DNA from: JAXGXJ01 sp040772905
Lineage (GTDB): Bacteria > Actinomycetota > Thermoleophilia > RBG-16-64-13
Direction of reading: 5' to 3'
Assembly: GCA_040772905.1 (NCBI GenBank)
Contig: JAXGXJ010000008.1
Coordinates: 124,001-188,000 of the forward strand
Length of the DNA stretch: 64,000 bases
A program made the position numbers and the translations under genes. Each line of letters opens with the position of its first letter. Position 1 is the stretch's first letter. Below the pieces are notes generated by a model. That model was not told the DNA's origin, did not search any database, and saw nothing but the letters and a program-made list of their open reading frames with translations. This document shows positions 18,709 through 27,658 of the stretch, piece after piece.

Positions 18709-19677
18709 TCAGGCCAACGTGTAATAGGCGCCTTCGCGGCGCAGGAAGCCTTCTTGCGTCAGCTGCACCAGTACCGCTTCGACATCGCCCACCGGCCACC
18801 CCGTGAGTCGAGAGGCCACGTCGTCACTGTGCCACGGGCCTCCACGAGGGACGGCATCGGAGGCGGCTTCATCCTCCACACGGCCGGTGGGGTGCCCGGC
18901 TTCGGCCAGGAACAAGCGGAGCGCGCGCGCCCTCAGCTGCCGCCGTGATCCTTCGAAGGGTGACTGAGTTCTGTGGTGCCGGCTTCTCCGCGAGGGGTTG
19001 GGCAGGGCCTTCTTCAACCGGTTCCCGTAATCCATGAGCGCGTAGTACCAGGTGCGGGGATCGTCATGATCGAGGGTGGCTGCGACCAGCGGGAGGATGT
19101 CGGCGTCGGGGACCTCCTCGCGCTCGGGAAAGAAGTAGTGCAGGAAGGCGGCGCGGATATTGGTCTCGATGAAGGGCACCGCGATACCGTGGGCGAAGGC
19201 CAAGATCGCCCCCGCAGTGGCCGGTCCGATGCCGGGCAGGGCGGTCAGTTCCCGCGCAGTGCGTGGGAGAGCGCCTGCGTGTTGCGCCATCACGGTCTGG
19301 GTGCATGCGTGCAGGGCGAGCGCGCGACGGTTGTAGCCCAATCCCTGCCAGGCCGCGAGGATGTCGGCTGCGGGGGCTTGGGCGAGAGAAGCCATGTCCG
19401 GGAACCGCGACAGGAACTCTTCGTACTTGCGAAGAACGCGCGGCACCTGCGTCTGCTGCAGCATCATCTCCGACACGAGGATGTGGTAGGGATCGCAGGT
19501 CCGTCGCCAGGGCAGGTCGCGTGCGTGCTCGTGGTAGTGGGCCATCACCGCACGGCGGAAAGAGTCCAGCTCATCCGCAGCGGGGAATCCTGTCTGGGAC
19601 GGTCCGGCCGCCGAAGGCGGCCAAGGTCCATCGAAGGTCGTAGCAGTCGGTTGTCGCCCCAGTTCTAGCCTGTCCAT
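18709..19677 (-). CDS. MutY-like A/G-specific adenine glycosylase without iron-sulfur cluster
   Basis: A helix-hairpin-helix GPD DNA glycosylase of 322 residues. It shows LPWRRTCDPYHILVSEMMLQ with Glu70 at the MutY catalytic Glu position, and hairpin LPGIGPATAGAILAF (about 147-161). The segment VPFIETNIRAAFLH has Glu171 where MutY and Nth carry the catalytic Asp. The four-cysteine cluster loop is absent, as is a NUDIX-like domain; the C-terminal 70 residues look like a winged helix. Substrate is inferred. The start ATG overlaps the yraN ATG on the other strand, so the true start may be further in. Confidence 0.75.
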   Translation of the reverse strand: MDRLELGRQPTATTFDGPWPPSAAGPSQTGFPAADELDSFRRAVMAHYHEHARDLPWRRTCDPYHILVSEMMLQQTQVPRVLRKYEEFLSRFPDMASLAQAPAADILAAWQGLGYNRRALALHACTQTVMAQHAGALPRTARELTALPGIGPATAGAILAFAHGIAVPFIETNIRAAFLHYFFPEREEVPDADILPLVAATLDHDDPRTWYYALMDYGNRLKKALPNPSRRSRHHRTQSPFEGSRRQLRARALRLFLAEAGHPTGRVEDEAASDAVPRGGPWHSDDVASRLTGWPVGDVEAVLVQLTQEGFLRREGAYYTLA

Positions 19678-20113
19678 GACCTACAGACTAGCTCGTCACT
19701 GGCGAGAAGAGGAGGCTCCACTGACAACCGGCGGTGAGATCGACCGCGCGGCCCGAGGGCGTGTCGGCGAGGAGGCGGCCGCACTGTATCTGAGCGGCCA
19801 CGGTTACCGGATCATCGCGCGTAACCGGCGGACTCCGGCCGGCGAACTCGACCTCGTGTGCCGGCACGGGGACCACTACGTCTTCGTCGAGGTGAAGGCT
19901 CGTGGGAGCGACGGGTACGGGACGGCGTTGGAGGCCATCGGTGCACGAAAGGCCCGTCGTCTGCGCGCGTCGGCGGCGTGGTGGCTGGCCGAGCACGGCC
20001 TGTTCCCGTGTCGAGTCCGTTTCGATGCGGTGACGGTGTCGCTGGATGGGGAGGGGTGCCCGCGAAGCCTGCAGCACTTGCGGGACATCCTGTCCGATGG
20101 GCTGGGCGGGTAA
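19676..20113 (+). CDS. yraN: UPF0102 (YraN) family endonuclease-like protein
   Basis: A 145-residue protein with the restriction-endonuclease-like fold. GRVGEEAAALYL, NRRTPAGELDLVCRHGDHYV and FVEVKAR give the E...D...ExK pattern of this widespread family of unknown cellular role. The ATG at 19676 shares bases with the opposite-strand glycosylase start. An AGAGGAGG about 35 bases further in hints that translation could begin later, but only a CTG is in frame there. It precedes comM and dprA, the usual setting. Confidence 0.85.
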   Translation: MTYRLARHWREEEAPLTTGGEIDRAARGRVGEEAAALYLSGHGYRIIARNRRTPAGELDLVCRHGDHYVFVEVKARGSDGYGTALEAIGARKARRLRASAAWWLAEHGLFPCRVRFDAVTVSLDGEGCPRSLQHLRDILSDGLGG

Positions 20114-20114
20114 C

Positions 20115-21713
20115 GTGGGTATCGCCTCGCTGTGGGGTTTCGCGCTGGTTGGCATCGATGCAGTGGCGGTGCGGGTCGAGGCTCATGCGCGCTCCGGCCT
20201 TCCGGGCGTGAGCATAGTGGGTCTGCCGGGGGCAGCGGTGCGTGAGGCCCGCGAACGTGTGCGCTCCGGTGCTGCCTCCAGCGGTGTGCCTCTGCCCACC
20301 CGCCGCATCACGGTCAACCTCAGTCCGGGCGATGTACCCAAGGACGGGCCAGGGTTCGATCTCCCCATGGCGCTGGCGACATTGGCAGCATGCGGCCAGC
20401 TGCCGGCGGCGGCACTGCAGAATGTGGGGGCGGTGGGGGAGATGTCGTTGGATGGTCTCATCCGGACCACGCGGGGGATGCTCTCGGTCGCGGAGACCGC
20501 TGATCGTCTGGGCGTCGAACTGCTGGTAGCGCCTCTCGAGGCGCTACCCGTCGTCACCGCCCTCGGACAGGTGCCCGTGGTGGGAGTGCGATCTCTGGCG
20601 GAGGCGATCGCGGTGATCACGTCCCCTTCGGCACGGGAGCGGGCTGCCGAACGAGGACGGCGTTGGCTGCGCCTGAGAGGGGAGAGGGTCTCTCACCCGC
20701 CCGCGCTGTCCCCCGACCTGAGCGAAGTCATAGGTCAGGAGCAGGCCAAGCGCGCGCTCGAGATCGTGGCCGCGGGCGGCCACCACCTGTTGATGGTGGG
20801 TTCGCCGGGCGCCGGCAAGACGATGCTGGCCCGTAGGCTGCCAGGCATCCTTCCTCCTCTTTCCAGGGAGGAGGCACTCGACGTCACCCGTGTGTGGAGT
20901 GCGGCCGGTCTTCCCGGCACTCATGGCGAGTTGGCCACCGAGCGGCCTTTCCGAGCCCCTCATCACACCGCCTCGCGTGCGGCTCTAGTGGGCGGAGGCC
21001 TCACCCTGCGGCCGGGAGAGGTGAGTCTCGCCCATCACGGCGTGTTGTTCCTCGACGAGCTGCCCGAGTTCTCCCGCGACGCCTTGGAGGCGCTGCGTGA
21101 GCCGCTGGAGGAAGGGCGCATCTCAATCAGCCGCCGGATAGGGACATCGGTATTCCCCGCCGCGTGCACCTTGGTGGGCGCCATGAACCCGTGTCCGTGC
21201 GGCTATCTGGGTCATGAGCAGAGGGCCTGCCGGTGTCCGTCGTCCGCCGTGGAGCGCTATCGCAGTCGCCTCAGTGGGCCGTTGCTCGACCGCATCGACG
21301 CCCTGATCGAGGTCTCTCCACTCACGCTCTTCTCGCTCGAGAGCGGGCGTCGTGGCGACACATCGGCGAGCGTCCGCTCCCGTGTGCTGGCCGCACGTGA
21401 GTTCCGCGCCGACAGGGAGCGGCACAGGCGTTGCGGAAACAGCGACGCCGCAACTGCCGCCTCCGGAGCCCGGCCATCCGGTCGGGCAGCGACCGCTCTC
21501 GGGGCGGAAGCATCGGCAGGACTTCGTGAAGACGCGCGTTCGTTGCTGAGGCAGGCCTTAGTGAAAGAGGGTCTCAGCGGCCGGGCCTACTCCAGAGTGA
21601 TCGCCCTCGCCCGGACGATCGCCGATCTGGATGGGGCTGCCTCAGTGCGGATGGAGCACGTCGCCGAAGCCCTCGCTCTGCGCCTCGACTATCAGCGAGT
21701 GGGGCTGAGTTGA
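20115..21713 (+). CDS. comM: Mg chelatase-like AAA+ ATPase ComM (YifB)
   Basis: A 532-residue hexameric helicase. In naturally competent bacteria ComM helps branch migration during uptake recombination, but it is also found widely outside them. The N-terminal domain has SGLPGVSIVGLPGAAVREARERV. The AAA+ core has Walker A GSPGAGKTMLARRLPGILPPL and Walker B VLFLDELPEF, with a Cys-rich NPCPCGYLGHEQRACRC loop. The C-terminal ChlI domain has GLSGRAYSRVIALARTIADL. GTG start two bases after yraN. Confidence 0.93.
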   Translation: MGIASLWGFALVGIDAVAVRVEAHARSGLPGVSIVGLPGAAVREARERVRSGAASSGVPLPTRRITVNLSPGDVPKDGPGFDLPMALATLAACGQLPAAALQNVGAVGEMSLDGLIRTTRGMLSVAETADRLGVELLVAPLEALPVVTALGQVPVVGVRSLAEAIAVITSPSARERAAERGRRWLRLRGERVSHPPALSPDLSEVIGQEQAKRALEIVAAGGHHLLMVGSPGAGKTMLARRLPGILPPLSREEALDVTRVWSAAGLPGTHGELATERPFRAPHHTASRAALVGGGLTLRPGEVSLAHHGVLFLDELPEFSRDALEALREPLEEGRISISRRIGTSVFPAACTLVGAMNPCPCGYLGHEQRACRCPSSAVERYRSRLSGPLLDRIDALIEVSPLTLFSLESGRRGDTSASVRSRVLAAREFRADRERHRRCGNSDAATAASGARPSGRAATALGAEASAGLREDARSLLRQALVKEGLSGRAYSRVIALARTIADLDGAASVRMEHVAEALALRLDYQRVGLS

Positions 21714-22957
21714 ACGTTGACGGGCCGCCGAGGGTCGTGCCGCGGTCGGGACTCGTCGCCGCAGGCGAACATCCCGAGCACGTGGAAGCTGCTATGGGAT
21801 TGGCGTGGCTCAGTCGCTGGGGTTGCAGCCCGCTGCTGCAGCTCCTCAGGGACAACGGTCCCCGCGGGGTCTGGACTGCGCCACGGCCGACGCTTCTCGG
21901 CTGGGGGCTCACTCCGGCTGCGATAGCACGCTTCCAGGAGCGCCGGCGTGCATTCTCGTCGGAGCAGATGCTTCAGACGCTGGAGCGTGAGTCCCTGCTA
22001 TTCGTCCCCTACGGAGCCCCCGACTACCCTGCCGAGCTCCATCACTTGGAGTATCCGCCTGCCGGGCTGTTCTGCAGAGGCTCGGCTGCGCGGCTCACCG
22101 ACCTCGGCTCGTCACTTCGGATAGCCATCGTAGGCACCAGGAAGGCTACTCCCTACGGCAAAGGGGTCGCCACCAGGTTCGGCGCGGCCTTTGCCGACGC
22201 CGGTGTGGCGGTGGTCAGCGGCCTCGCGTTCGGCGTCGATGGGCGAGCACACGAGGCGGCTCTCGACGCGGGTGGCCTCACGGTGGCCGTCCTCGGCTGC
22301 GGCGTCGACATCGTCTACCCACCGAGACACCGCCGCCTGTATCAGCGCGTAGCCGAACGGGGACTGGTGGTGAGTGAGTTGCCGCCCGGCTGCCCCCCGG
22401 CTCGATGGACGTTCCCTCACCGCAACAGGCTGCTCGCGGCTCTGGGCGATGCGGTGCTCATCGCCGAGGGGTCAATGCGGAGTGGCGCCATGCAGACGGT
22501 CGAATGGGCGCTACGTCTCGGGCGAAGTGTCTTCTCGGTGCCGGGCCCCATCCTCGTGGACAACCACACCGGGTGTAACACCATCATCGCGGAGGGCGCG
22601 TCTCCGGCTCTCGAACCGGAGACGACCGTGGAGGAATTCCTGCGGCAGACAGGAATGGTTAAGAGAGGTACTCGGTGTCGCCCGTTACGGGGCATGCCGT
22701 GTACCGGCGCCGAAGGAAGGCGTGTGGGTCATGGGGACGACGGCGACGGCGTGCGGCTGAAGCGGACCGGGCATGACGGTCTGGACAACGCTGCGGCCAC
22801 GTTATTGTGTGCGCTCGACTCCCGGCCGTGTTCCGCAGATGACTTGATCGCGAAGACCGCATGCGCACCCCGAGATGTGACGGCTGCGCTGGGGCTCTTG
22901 GAGTTGGCCGGCGCGGTGCATCGTGTCGGGCCCGGACTCTTCATCCGGGCTCCATGA
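21710..22957 (+). CDS. dprA: DNA processing protein DprA (Smf)
   Basis: DprA loads RecA on incoming single-stranded DNA. The 415-residue protein has an N-terminal helical domain and a Rossmann-like core with VGTRKATPYG, SGLAFGVDGRAHEAAL, FPHRNRLLAAL and PGPILVDNHTGCNTII. The C-terminal winged helix is separated by a linker rich in Gly, Arg and Asp. The usual loop with SGSLITA reads RSGAMQT here. TTG start overlapping the comM stop. Confidence 0.92.
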   Translation: MNVDGPPRVVPRSGLVAAGEHPEHVEAAMGLAWLSRWGCSPLLQLLRDNGPRGVWTAPRPTLLGWGLTPAAIARFQERRRAFSSEQMLQTLERESLLFVPYGAPDYPAELHHLEYPPAGLFCRGSAARLTDLGSSLRIAIVGTRKATPYGKGVATRFGAAFADAGVAVVSGLAFGVDGRAHEAALDAGGLTVAVLGCGVDIVYPPRHRRLYQRVAERGLVVSELPPGCPPARWTFPHRNRLLAALGDAVLIAEGSMRSGAMQTVEWALRLGRSVFSVPGPILVDNHTGCNTIIAEGASPALEPETTVEEFLRQTGMVKRGTRCRPLRGMPCTGAEGRRVGHGDDGDGVRLKRTGHDGLDNAAATLLCALDSRPCSADDLIAKTACAPRDVTAALGLLELAGAVHRVGPGLFIRAP

Positions 22958-22966
22958 TGAACGGAT

Positions 22967-23989
22967 ATGGGCTCGGGGAAGGCTGTCCGGATGGAGGGCA
23001 TGGAGCACAAGGAAGAGAGTCAGGGCCAAGTGGTGGTGGCGGGTGATCTTCCCCACGCCATGGCCGGCTATATCCGAGGTCTGCTGGCCGCCGACTACAG
23101 CCCCCGCACCATACAGGCCGCGGCGAGTGATCTTGCTCAGTTTCGTGTCTTCCTGCAGGCCGAGGGTGTGGAGGACGTGGCCGGTATCCGTCGTGAGCAC
23201 ATAAGCGCCTTCGTCGAGGCTCTCGCCTCGGGACGCCGGTTCGCTTCATCCGAGGGCTCCGGCGAGGGGTCGCGAGAGGGGAGCGTGGCTCCGCGAACGC
23301 GCAGCACCATCGCGCGCAAGCTCTCCATGATCCGGCGTTTCCTGCGCTTCTGTGAGGACAACGGTCTGGTGGAAGCGAGCCCGGCATCAGGGGTCGCTTC
23401 GCCCCGCCTCCCTCGCCGGCTGCCGCAGGTGCTCAATCCCGCGCAGATGGACGTGCTCCTGCAGGGCATGGAAGGCTCCGAACCGCTCCAGATACGGGAT
23501 AGAGCGCTTTTCGAGTTGATATACTCGTCCGGTCTGCGCTGCCAGGAAGTCCTCGATCTCCGTCTGAGAGACGTGAGCGCAGGGTCGTGCGAGATCCGAG
23601 TAAGGGGAAAGGGACGCAAGGTGCGCGTGGTTCCGGTTGGCGATCTGGCCTTGAGCGCCCTTGACCGCTATCTCCGTGAGGGGCGACCGAGACTCGTCCG
23701 CTCCGTCGACGAGGAGCATGTGTTCCTCAGCCGGAGGGGCCGCCCGCTCTCAGCCTCCGACGTGCATCGCCGCCTTGCCCGGTATCTTCGCGCCGCGGAA
23801 GTACCGGAGGGCACTTCGCCTCACACCCTGCGCCATTCCTTCGCCACCCATCTTCTCGAGGGGGGCGCCGATCTGCGAGCCATCCAGGAACTCTTGGGGC
23901 ACTCGTCCTTGCGCACCACGCAGGTCTACACCCACGTCTCGGCCGCGCATCTGCGGCGGGCGTATCGCAAAGCCCACCCACGAGCCTGA
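22967..23989 (+). CDS. xerC: Tyrosine recombinase XerC/XerD
   Basis: Resolves chromosome dimers at dif. The 340-residue protein has an N-terminal core-binding domain and the catalytic set Arg191 (SGLRCQE), Lys in RGKGRKVR, His286 and Arg289 (HTLRH), His312 (LGHSS) and Tyr321 (QVYTHV). Between helices of the core-binding domain lies an unusual Ser/Gly/Glu-rich insert of about 20 residues. Its position after dprA and before the sigma gene is conserved in Actinobacteria. Whether it is XerC or XerD cannot be told from this alone. Confidence 0.9.
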   Translation: MGSGKAVRMEGMEHKEESQGQVVVAGDLPHAMAGYIRGLLAADYSPRTIQAAASDLAQFRVFLQAEGVEDVAGIRREHISAFVEALASGRRFASSEGSGEGSREGSVAPRTRSTIARKLSMIRRFLRFCEDNGLVEASPASGVASPRLPRRLPQVLNPAQMDVLLQGMEGSEPLQIRDRALFELIYSSGLRCQEVLDLRLRDVSAGSCEIRVRGKGRKVRVVPVGDLALSALDRYLREGRPRLVRSVDEEHVFLSRRGRPLSASDVHRRLARYLRAAEVPEGTSPHTLRHSFATHLLEGGADLRAIQELLGHSSLRTTQVYTHVSAAHLRRAYRKAHPRA

Positions 23990-24002
23990 GAGCGGTCAGC
24001 CT

Positions 24003-24803
24003 GTGAGTATCGACACCACCAAACCCGCCGATCTGGTCGACGTCTGGCGTCGCTATAAGGAGCAGGGCGACATGGCGGCGCGCGACCAGCTCATCCTGGC
24101 CTACTCTCCGCTGGTGAAGTACGTGGCAGGTCGGATGGGGAGCAGTCTGCCGGCACATGTGGATGACGGAGACCTGGTCTCCTACGGTCTGCTGGGGCTG
24201 ATCGGTGCCATCGAGCGCTTCGAGCCCTCGCGGAACATCAAGTTCGAGACCTACGCCGTGTCTCGCATCCGGGGATCCATCATCGACGAGTTGCGGGCCT
24301 TGGACTGGGTGCCCCGTTCGGTGCGCAGTTGGGCACGCAAGGTGGAGGCCGCGGTCACCAAGTTGGAGAACCAACTCATGCGGGCGCCCACGGACGAAGA
24401 GGTGGCCGCCCATCTGGAACTGGAGGTCGATGCCTTCCTCGACATCGTCAACCAGATCGCCTCCTCGGGGATGGTGGCCCTGGACGAGTTTTGGAATGCG
24501 GGTGGGACGGGCCAGGACCGGGTGAACCTCATCGACACCATCGAGGATACCGACGCCCCCGATCCTTCGCAGGCATATCGTGTGCAGGCTCTTCGCGAGA
24601 CGTTGGCCGCCGCCATCCAGAGGCTTCCGGAGCGGGAGCGCATCGTCATCGGTCTCTACTACTACGAAGGCTTCACCCTGAAGGAGATCGGCGAGGTGCT
24701 CGGGGTAACGGAATCGCGGGTGTCCCAGCTCCACACCAAGGCGATCCTCCGCCTGCGCGGCCGCGTCAAGGAAGAGATCGATCTGGACGCACTGACGTCC
24801 TGA
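24003..24803 (+). CDS. RNA polymerase sigma factor of the FliA/WhiG group
   Basis: A 266-residue alternative sigma factor with region 2 (LILAYSPLVKYVAGRMGSSL and KFETYAVSRIRGSIIDELRA), region 3 (RAPTDEEVAAHLEL) and region 4 (LKEIGEVLGVTESRVSQLH). The segment DWVPRSVR is typical of sigma-28. In Streptomyces the same location holds whiG, while in motile bacteria the protein drives flagellar genes. No flagellar gene is in the window. GTG start 13 bases after xerC. Confidence 0.9.
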   Translation: MSIDTTKPADLVDVWRRYKEQGDMAARDQLILAYSPLVKYVAGRMGSSLPAHVDDGDLVSYGLLGLIGAIERFEPSRNIKFETYAVSRIRGSIIDELRALDWVPRSVRSWARKVEAAVTKLENQLMRAPTDEEVAAHLELEVDAFLDIVNQIASSGMVALDEFWNAGGTGQDRVNLIDTIEDTDAPDPSQAYRVQALRETLAAAIQRLPERERIVIGLYYYEGFTLKEIGEVLGVTESRVSQLHTKAILRLRGRVKEEIDLDALTS

Positions 24804-24852
24804 TCCACCTCGACGAGAAGCGGGTCGTCGTCTCGGGGGGCCGGCTTCCTTG

Positions 24853-24970
24853 TGATAAACTGCTCCAGCTATGCCATCGGACCTGAGGTCCACCGCTGCG
24901 GTGGTGCCGGGAGACCGGTTCCGGAGCGACCCTCACGGAGTGTCAAGACAGAACCAAAGAGAGGATAACC
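24853..24970 (+). promoter_or_regulatory. Probable rpsB promoter and structured leader
   Basis: TGATAAACT at 24853-24861 resembles an extended -10 element without a good -35. The following leader of about 100 bases contains two small perfect stems, GGACC-TGA-GGTCC (24879-24891) and CACCG-CTG-CGGTG (24891-24903). A structured leader would suit S2 feedback control, but I cannot match it to a known leader family. Confidence 0.4.
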
Positions 24971-26140
24971 ATGCCTGCAGCTTCCATGAAGCAGCTCCTG
25001 GAATCGGGAGTGCACTTCGGTCACCAGACCCGCCGCTGGAACCCCAAGATGAAGCCGTACATCTTCACCGAGCGCGGCGGCATCCATATCATCGACCTGC
25101 AGCAGACCACGGTCCTGCTGGACAAGGCCTATGACTTCGTGCGCAACGTCGCGGGTCGTGGGGGCACCATCCTGTTCGTGGGCACCAAGAAACAGTGCCA
25201 GGACGTCATCCGTGAAGAGGCGACCCGGGTGGGCATGCCCTATGTGAGCCACCGTTGGCTGGGCGGTCTGCTCACCAACTTCTCCACCATCGAGAACCGC
25301 ATCAAACGCATGCACGAACTGCGCAAGCTGAAGGAAGAAGGTCAGCTGGCGCTGCTCCCCACCAAAGAGCGTATGTCCATGGAGCGCGAACTGGAGAAGC
25401 TCGAGATCAACCTGGGCGGCGTGAGCATCATGACGCGTCTTCCCGATGTGGTCTTCGTGGCCGATCCCAAGCGTGAGGCTATCGCCACTAAGGAAGTCAA
25501 CAAGCTGGGCGTGCCGCTCATCGGCCTGGTCGACACCAACTGCGATCCCGACGAGGTCGACTACCTCATCCCGGGCAACGACGACGCCATCCGCTCCTGC
25601 AGCCTCATCGTCAAGACGCTGGCCCGTGCGGTGGAAGAAGGCCGCGCGAAGATCCAGATAGCCGAGTTCCAGGCGGAAGAGGCGGCTCGCGAGGCGGTCG
25701 GCACCGCTGCCGGTCAGGCGGAGGCTCGCGGAGCCGAGGCTGCAGCGCAGACCGCGGCACCCTCTCGCGTGTCCCGTGCTCCACGCACCGACGGCCGCGC
25801 AGGTGGCGATCGCCAGGGTGCGCGTGGCGGCACAGGTCGCCAAGGTGGGCGCGACTCCGGTCCTGCCCGCGGCGGCCAGGATCGTCGTACGCCGGCCGCC
25901 AGGCAAGCGCCGGCGCGTCGCCCGGCCGGCCCTGCTGCGCCGGCGGCGGAGAAGGCCGAGGAAGTGAAGACTGCGCCGGTCCAGGAGGCTCCCGAGGTGA
26001 TCGAGGCCACCGCGCCGGTGGTGGAAGAGGCGCAGGCTCAGGCTGTCGCCGAGGCTGCTCCCGTGGAGGCCACGGTCACGGAAGCGGTGGAGACTCCCGC
26101 TGCCGACACGGACGCTGCCGCGCCCGCTGGCAAGGAGTAG
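24971..26140 (+). CDS. rpsB: 30S ribosomal protein S2 with long C-terminal extension
   Basis: The first 235 or so residues are an ordinary S2: MKQLLESGVHFGHQTRRWNP, RWLGGLLTNFSTIENRI, DTNCDPDEVDYLIPGNDDA. Normal S2 proteins end near residue 230-270. This one continues to 389. Residues about 264-324 are rich in Arg, Gly, Gln and Pro, with RGG-like steps. Residues 325-389 are acidic and rich in Ala, Glu and Pro. The tail is low in complexity and probably disordered. It ends in a clean stop ahead of a strong hairpin. Confidence 0.95.
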   Translation: MPAASMKQLLESGVHFGHQTRRWNPKMKPYIFTERGGIHIIDLQQTTVLLDKAYDFVRNVAGRGGTILFVGTKKQCQDVIREEATRVGMPYVSHRWLGGLLTNFSTIENRIKRMHELRKLKEEGQLALLPTKERMSMERELEKLEINLGGVSIMTRLPDVVFVADPKREAIATKEVNKLGVPLIGLVDTNCDPDEVDYLIPGNDDAIRSCSLIVKTLARAVEEGRAKIQIAEFQAEEAAREAVGTAAGQAEARGAEAAAQTAAPSRVSRAPRTDGRAGGDRQGARGGTGRQGGRDSGPARGGQDRRTPAARQAPARRPAGPAAPAAEKAEEVKTAPVQEAPEVIEATAPVVEEAQAQAVAEAAPVEATVTEAVETPAADTDAAAPAGKE

Positions 26141-26158
26141 TCCTACACCAGGTATCCC

Positions 26159-26192
26159 GCGGATCCGGGCGACGTGAGTCGTCCGGATCCGC
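26159..26192. terminator. Strong hairpin between rpsB and tsf
   Basis: A 15 bp stem (GCGGATCCGGGCGAC with its partner, one G-T pair) closes on a GTGA tetraloop of the GNRA type. There is no T tract. It may lower transcription into tsf or protect mRNA ends. Confidence 0.65.
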
Positions 26193-26236
26193 CATGTACA
26201 GACGAATGACAACTGTCTTCCGATGGAGGCTTGGAG

Positions 26237-26839
26237 ATGAGTATCGACGCTGCGATGGTGAAGAAACTGCGTGACGCCTGTGGCGCGGGCATGATGGACT
26301 GCAAGATGGCCCTCACCGAGACCAAGGGTGACATGGATGAGGCCATCAAGCTTCTGCGCAAGAAAGGCATGGCCAGCGCCGACAAGAAGGCCGCCCGTGC
26401 CGCCAACGAAGGTGCGGTCGAGCCCTATATCCATCCTGGCGCCAAAGTAGGCGTGTTGGTGGAAGTCAACTGCGAGACCGATTTTGTCGCCCGGGGAGAC
26501 GCCTTCAAGACGTTCGCTCACGAGGTGGCCATGCACATAGCGGCCGCCAGCCCGGTCTGGGTGTCCCGCGAAGACGTGCCGCAGGAGGCCATCGCCACTG
26601 AGATCGAGATCTACTCCGAGCAGGCCAAGCAGTCGGGCAAGCCCGAAGCGGTCATCCAGAAGATCGCCGAAGGCAAGCTGAACAAGTGGTACTCCGAGGT
26701 CGTGCTGCTGGAGCAGCCGTTCGTCAAAGACCCCGACAAGACCGTCGACGATCTGCGCCGCGAGCTGGTGGGCAAAGTGGGCGAGAACATCGAGATCCGC
26801 CGTTTCGCGCGCTTTCGCGTTGGCGATGAGGTAGCCTAA
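26237..26839 (+). CDS. tsf: Elongation factor Ts
   Basis: Nucleotide exchange factor for EF-Tu. The 200-residue protein has the N-terminal UBA-like domain (KKLRDACGAGMMDCKMAL), VEVNCETDFVARGDAF and a short core, so it is the compact type that lacks part of the second core repeat and the coiled coil. GGAGG eight bases upstream marks the ATG at 26237; an in-frame TTG lies two codons before it. Confidence 0.95.
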   Translation: MSIDAAMVKKLRDACGAGMMDCKMALTETKGDMDEAIKLLRKKGMASADKKAARAANEGAVEPYIHPGAKVGVLVEVNCETDFVARGDAFKTFAHEVAMHIAAASPVWVSREDVPQEAIATEIEIYSEQAKQSGKPEAVIQKIAEGKLNKWYSEVVLLEQPFVKDPDKTVDDLRRELVGKVGENIEIRRFARFRVGDEVA

Positions 26840-26911
26840 GAAGAGCACTACTCTCACGTCTACCGACCTCGACGGGTCCGTCACCTGCGAGGGGAGCCCG
26901 GAGCAAGAGAC

Positions 26912-27658
26912 ATGAACCAGCAGACGGTGTACAAGAGGGTTCTCCTCAAGCTGAGCGGCGAGGCCCTCATGGGTGACCAGAGCTACGGCATCGATCCCGA
27001 GCGTCTGAAGGTAGTGGGGCGCGAGGTGGCGCACGTGGCTGCCGGCGGTACCGAGCTGGCTGTGGTCGTAGGCGGTGGCAACATCTTCCGAGGCGTATCG
27101 GGTGCGGCTCAGGGCATCGACCGCGCCACGGCCGATTACATGGGCATGCTGGCCACGGTCATGAACGCGGTCGCCCTGCAGGACTCGTTGCGTACGCTGG
27201 CCTGCGATTCGCGAGTGCTCTCCGGCATCCACATGCAGGAGATCTGTGAGCCCTATATCCGAGGCAGGGCTATCCGTCATCTGGAGAAGGGGCGCGTGGT
27301 CATCTTCGCCGCCGGTACCGGCAATCCATACTTCAGCACCGACACAGCGGCCGCCCTGCGCGCGCTCGAGGTGGGAGCTGAAGCTCTGCTCATGGCCAAG
27401 AAGAAGTACGACGGCGTGTACGACGCCGATCCGGAGACCGAACCGGGGGCGCGGCTCATCCCGTCCATCAGCCACAGGGAGGCATTGGAGCGCGGCCTGA
27501 AGGTGATGGACTCGACCGCCCTATCACTCTGCATGGACAACAATCTGCCCATCTTGGTCTTCAATATGAGTGTGCCCGAGAACATCCGTCGTGTGATCCA
27601 GGGCGAGAGGGTGGGCACCGTCGTGTCGACAGCAGCCGAGGAGAGTGAGGAGGCATGA
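26912..27658 (+). CDS. pyrH: Uridylate kinase
   Basis: Makes UDP from UMP. The 248-residue amino-acid-kinase-fold protein has KLSGEALMG, VVVGGGNIFRG, ADYMGMLATVMNAVAL and FAAGTGNPYFSTDTAAALRA. It sits between tsf and frr as in most bacteria. Its stop overlaps the frr ATG. Confidence 0.95.
   Translation: MNQQTVYKRVLLKLSGEALMGDQSYGIDPERLKVVGREVAHVAAGGTELAVVVGGGNIFRGVSGAAQGIDRATADYMGMLATVMNAVALQDSLRTLACDSRVLSGIHMQEICEPYIRGRAIRHLEKGRVVIFAAGTGNPYFSTDTAAALRALEVGAEALLMAKKKYDGVYDADPETEPGARLIPSISHREALERGLKVMDSTALSLCMDNNLPILVFNMSVPENIRRVIQGERVGTVVSTAAEESEEA

Noticed and set aside
24869..27475. An 868-codon open frame on the minus strand
   Set aside because: It is the mirror of rpsB, tsf and pyrH, which have full family motifs on the plus strand. 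Long antisense frames are expected at this G+C content.
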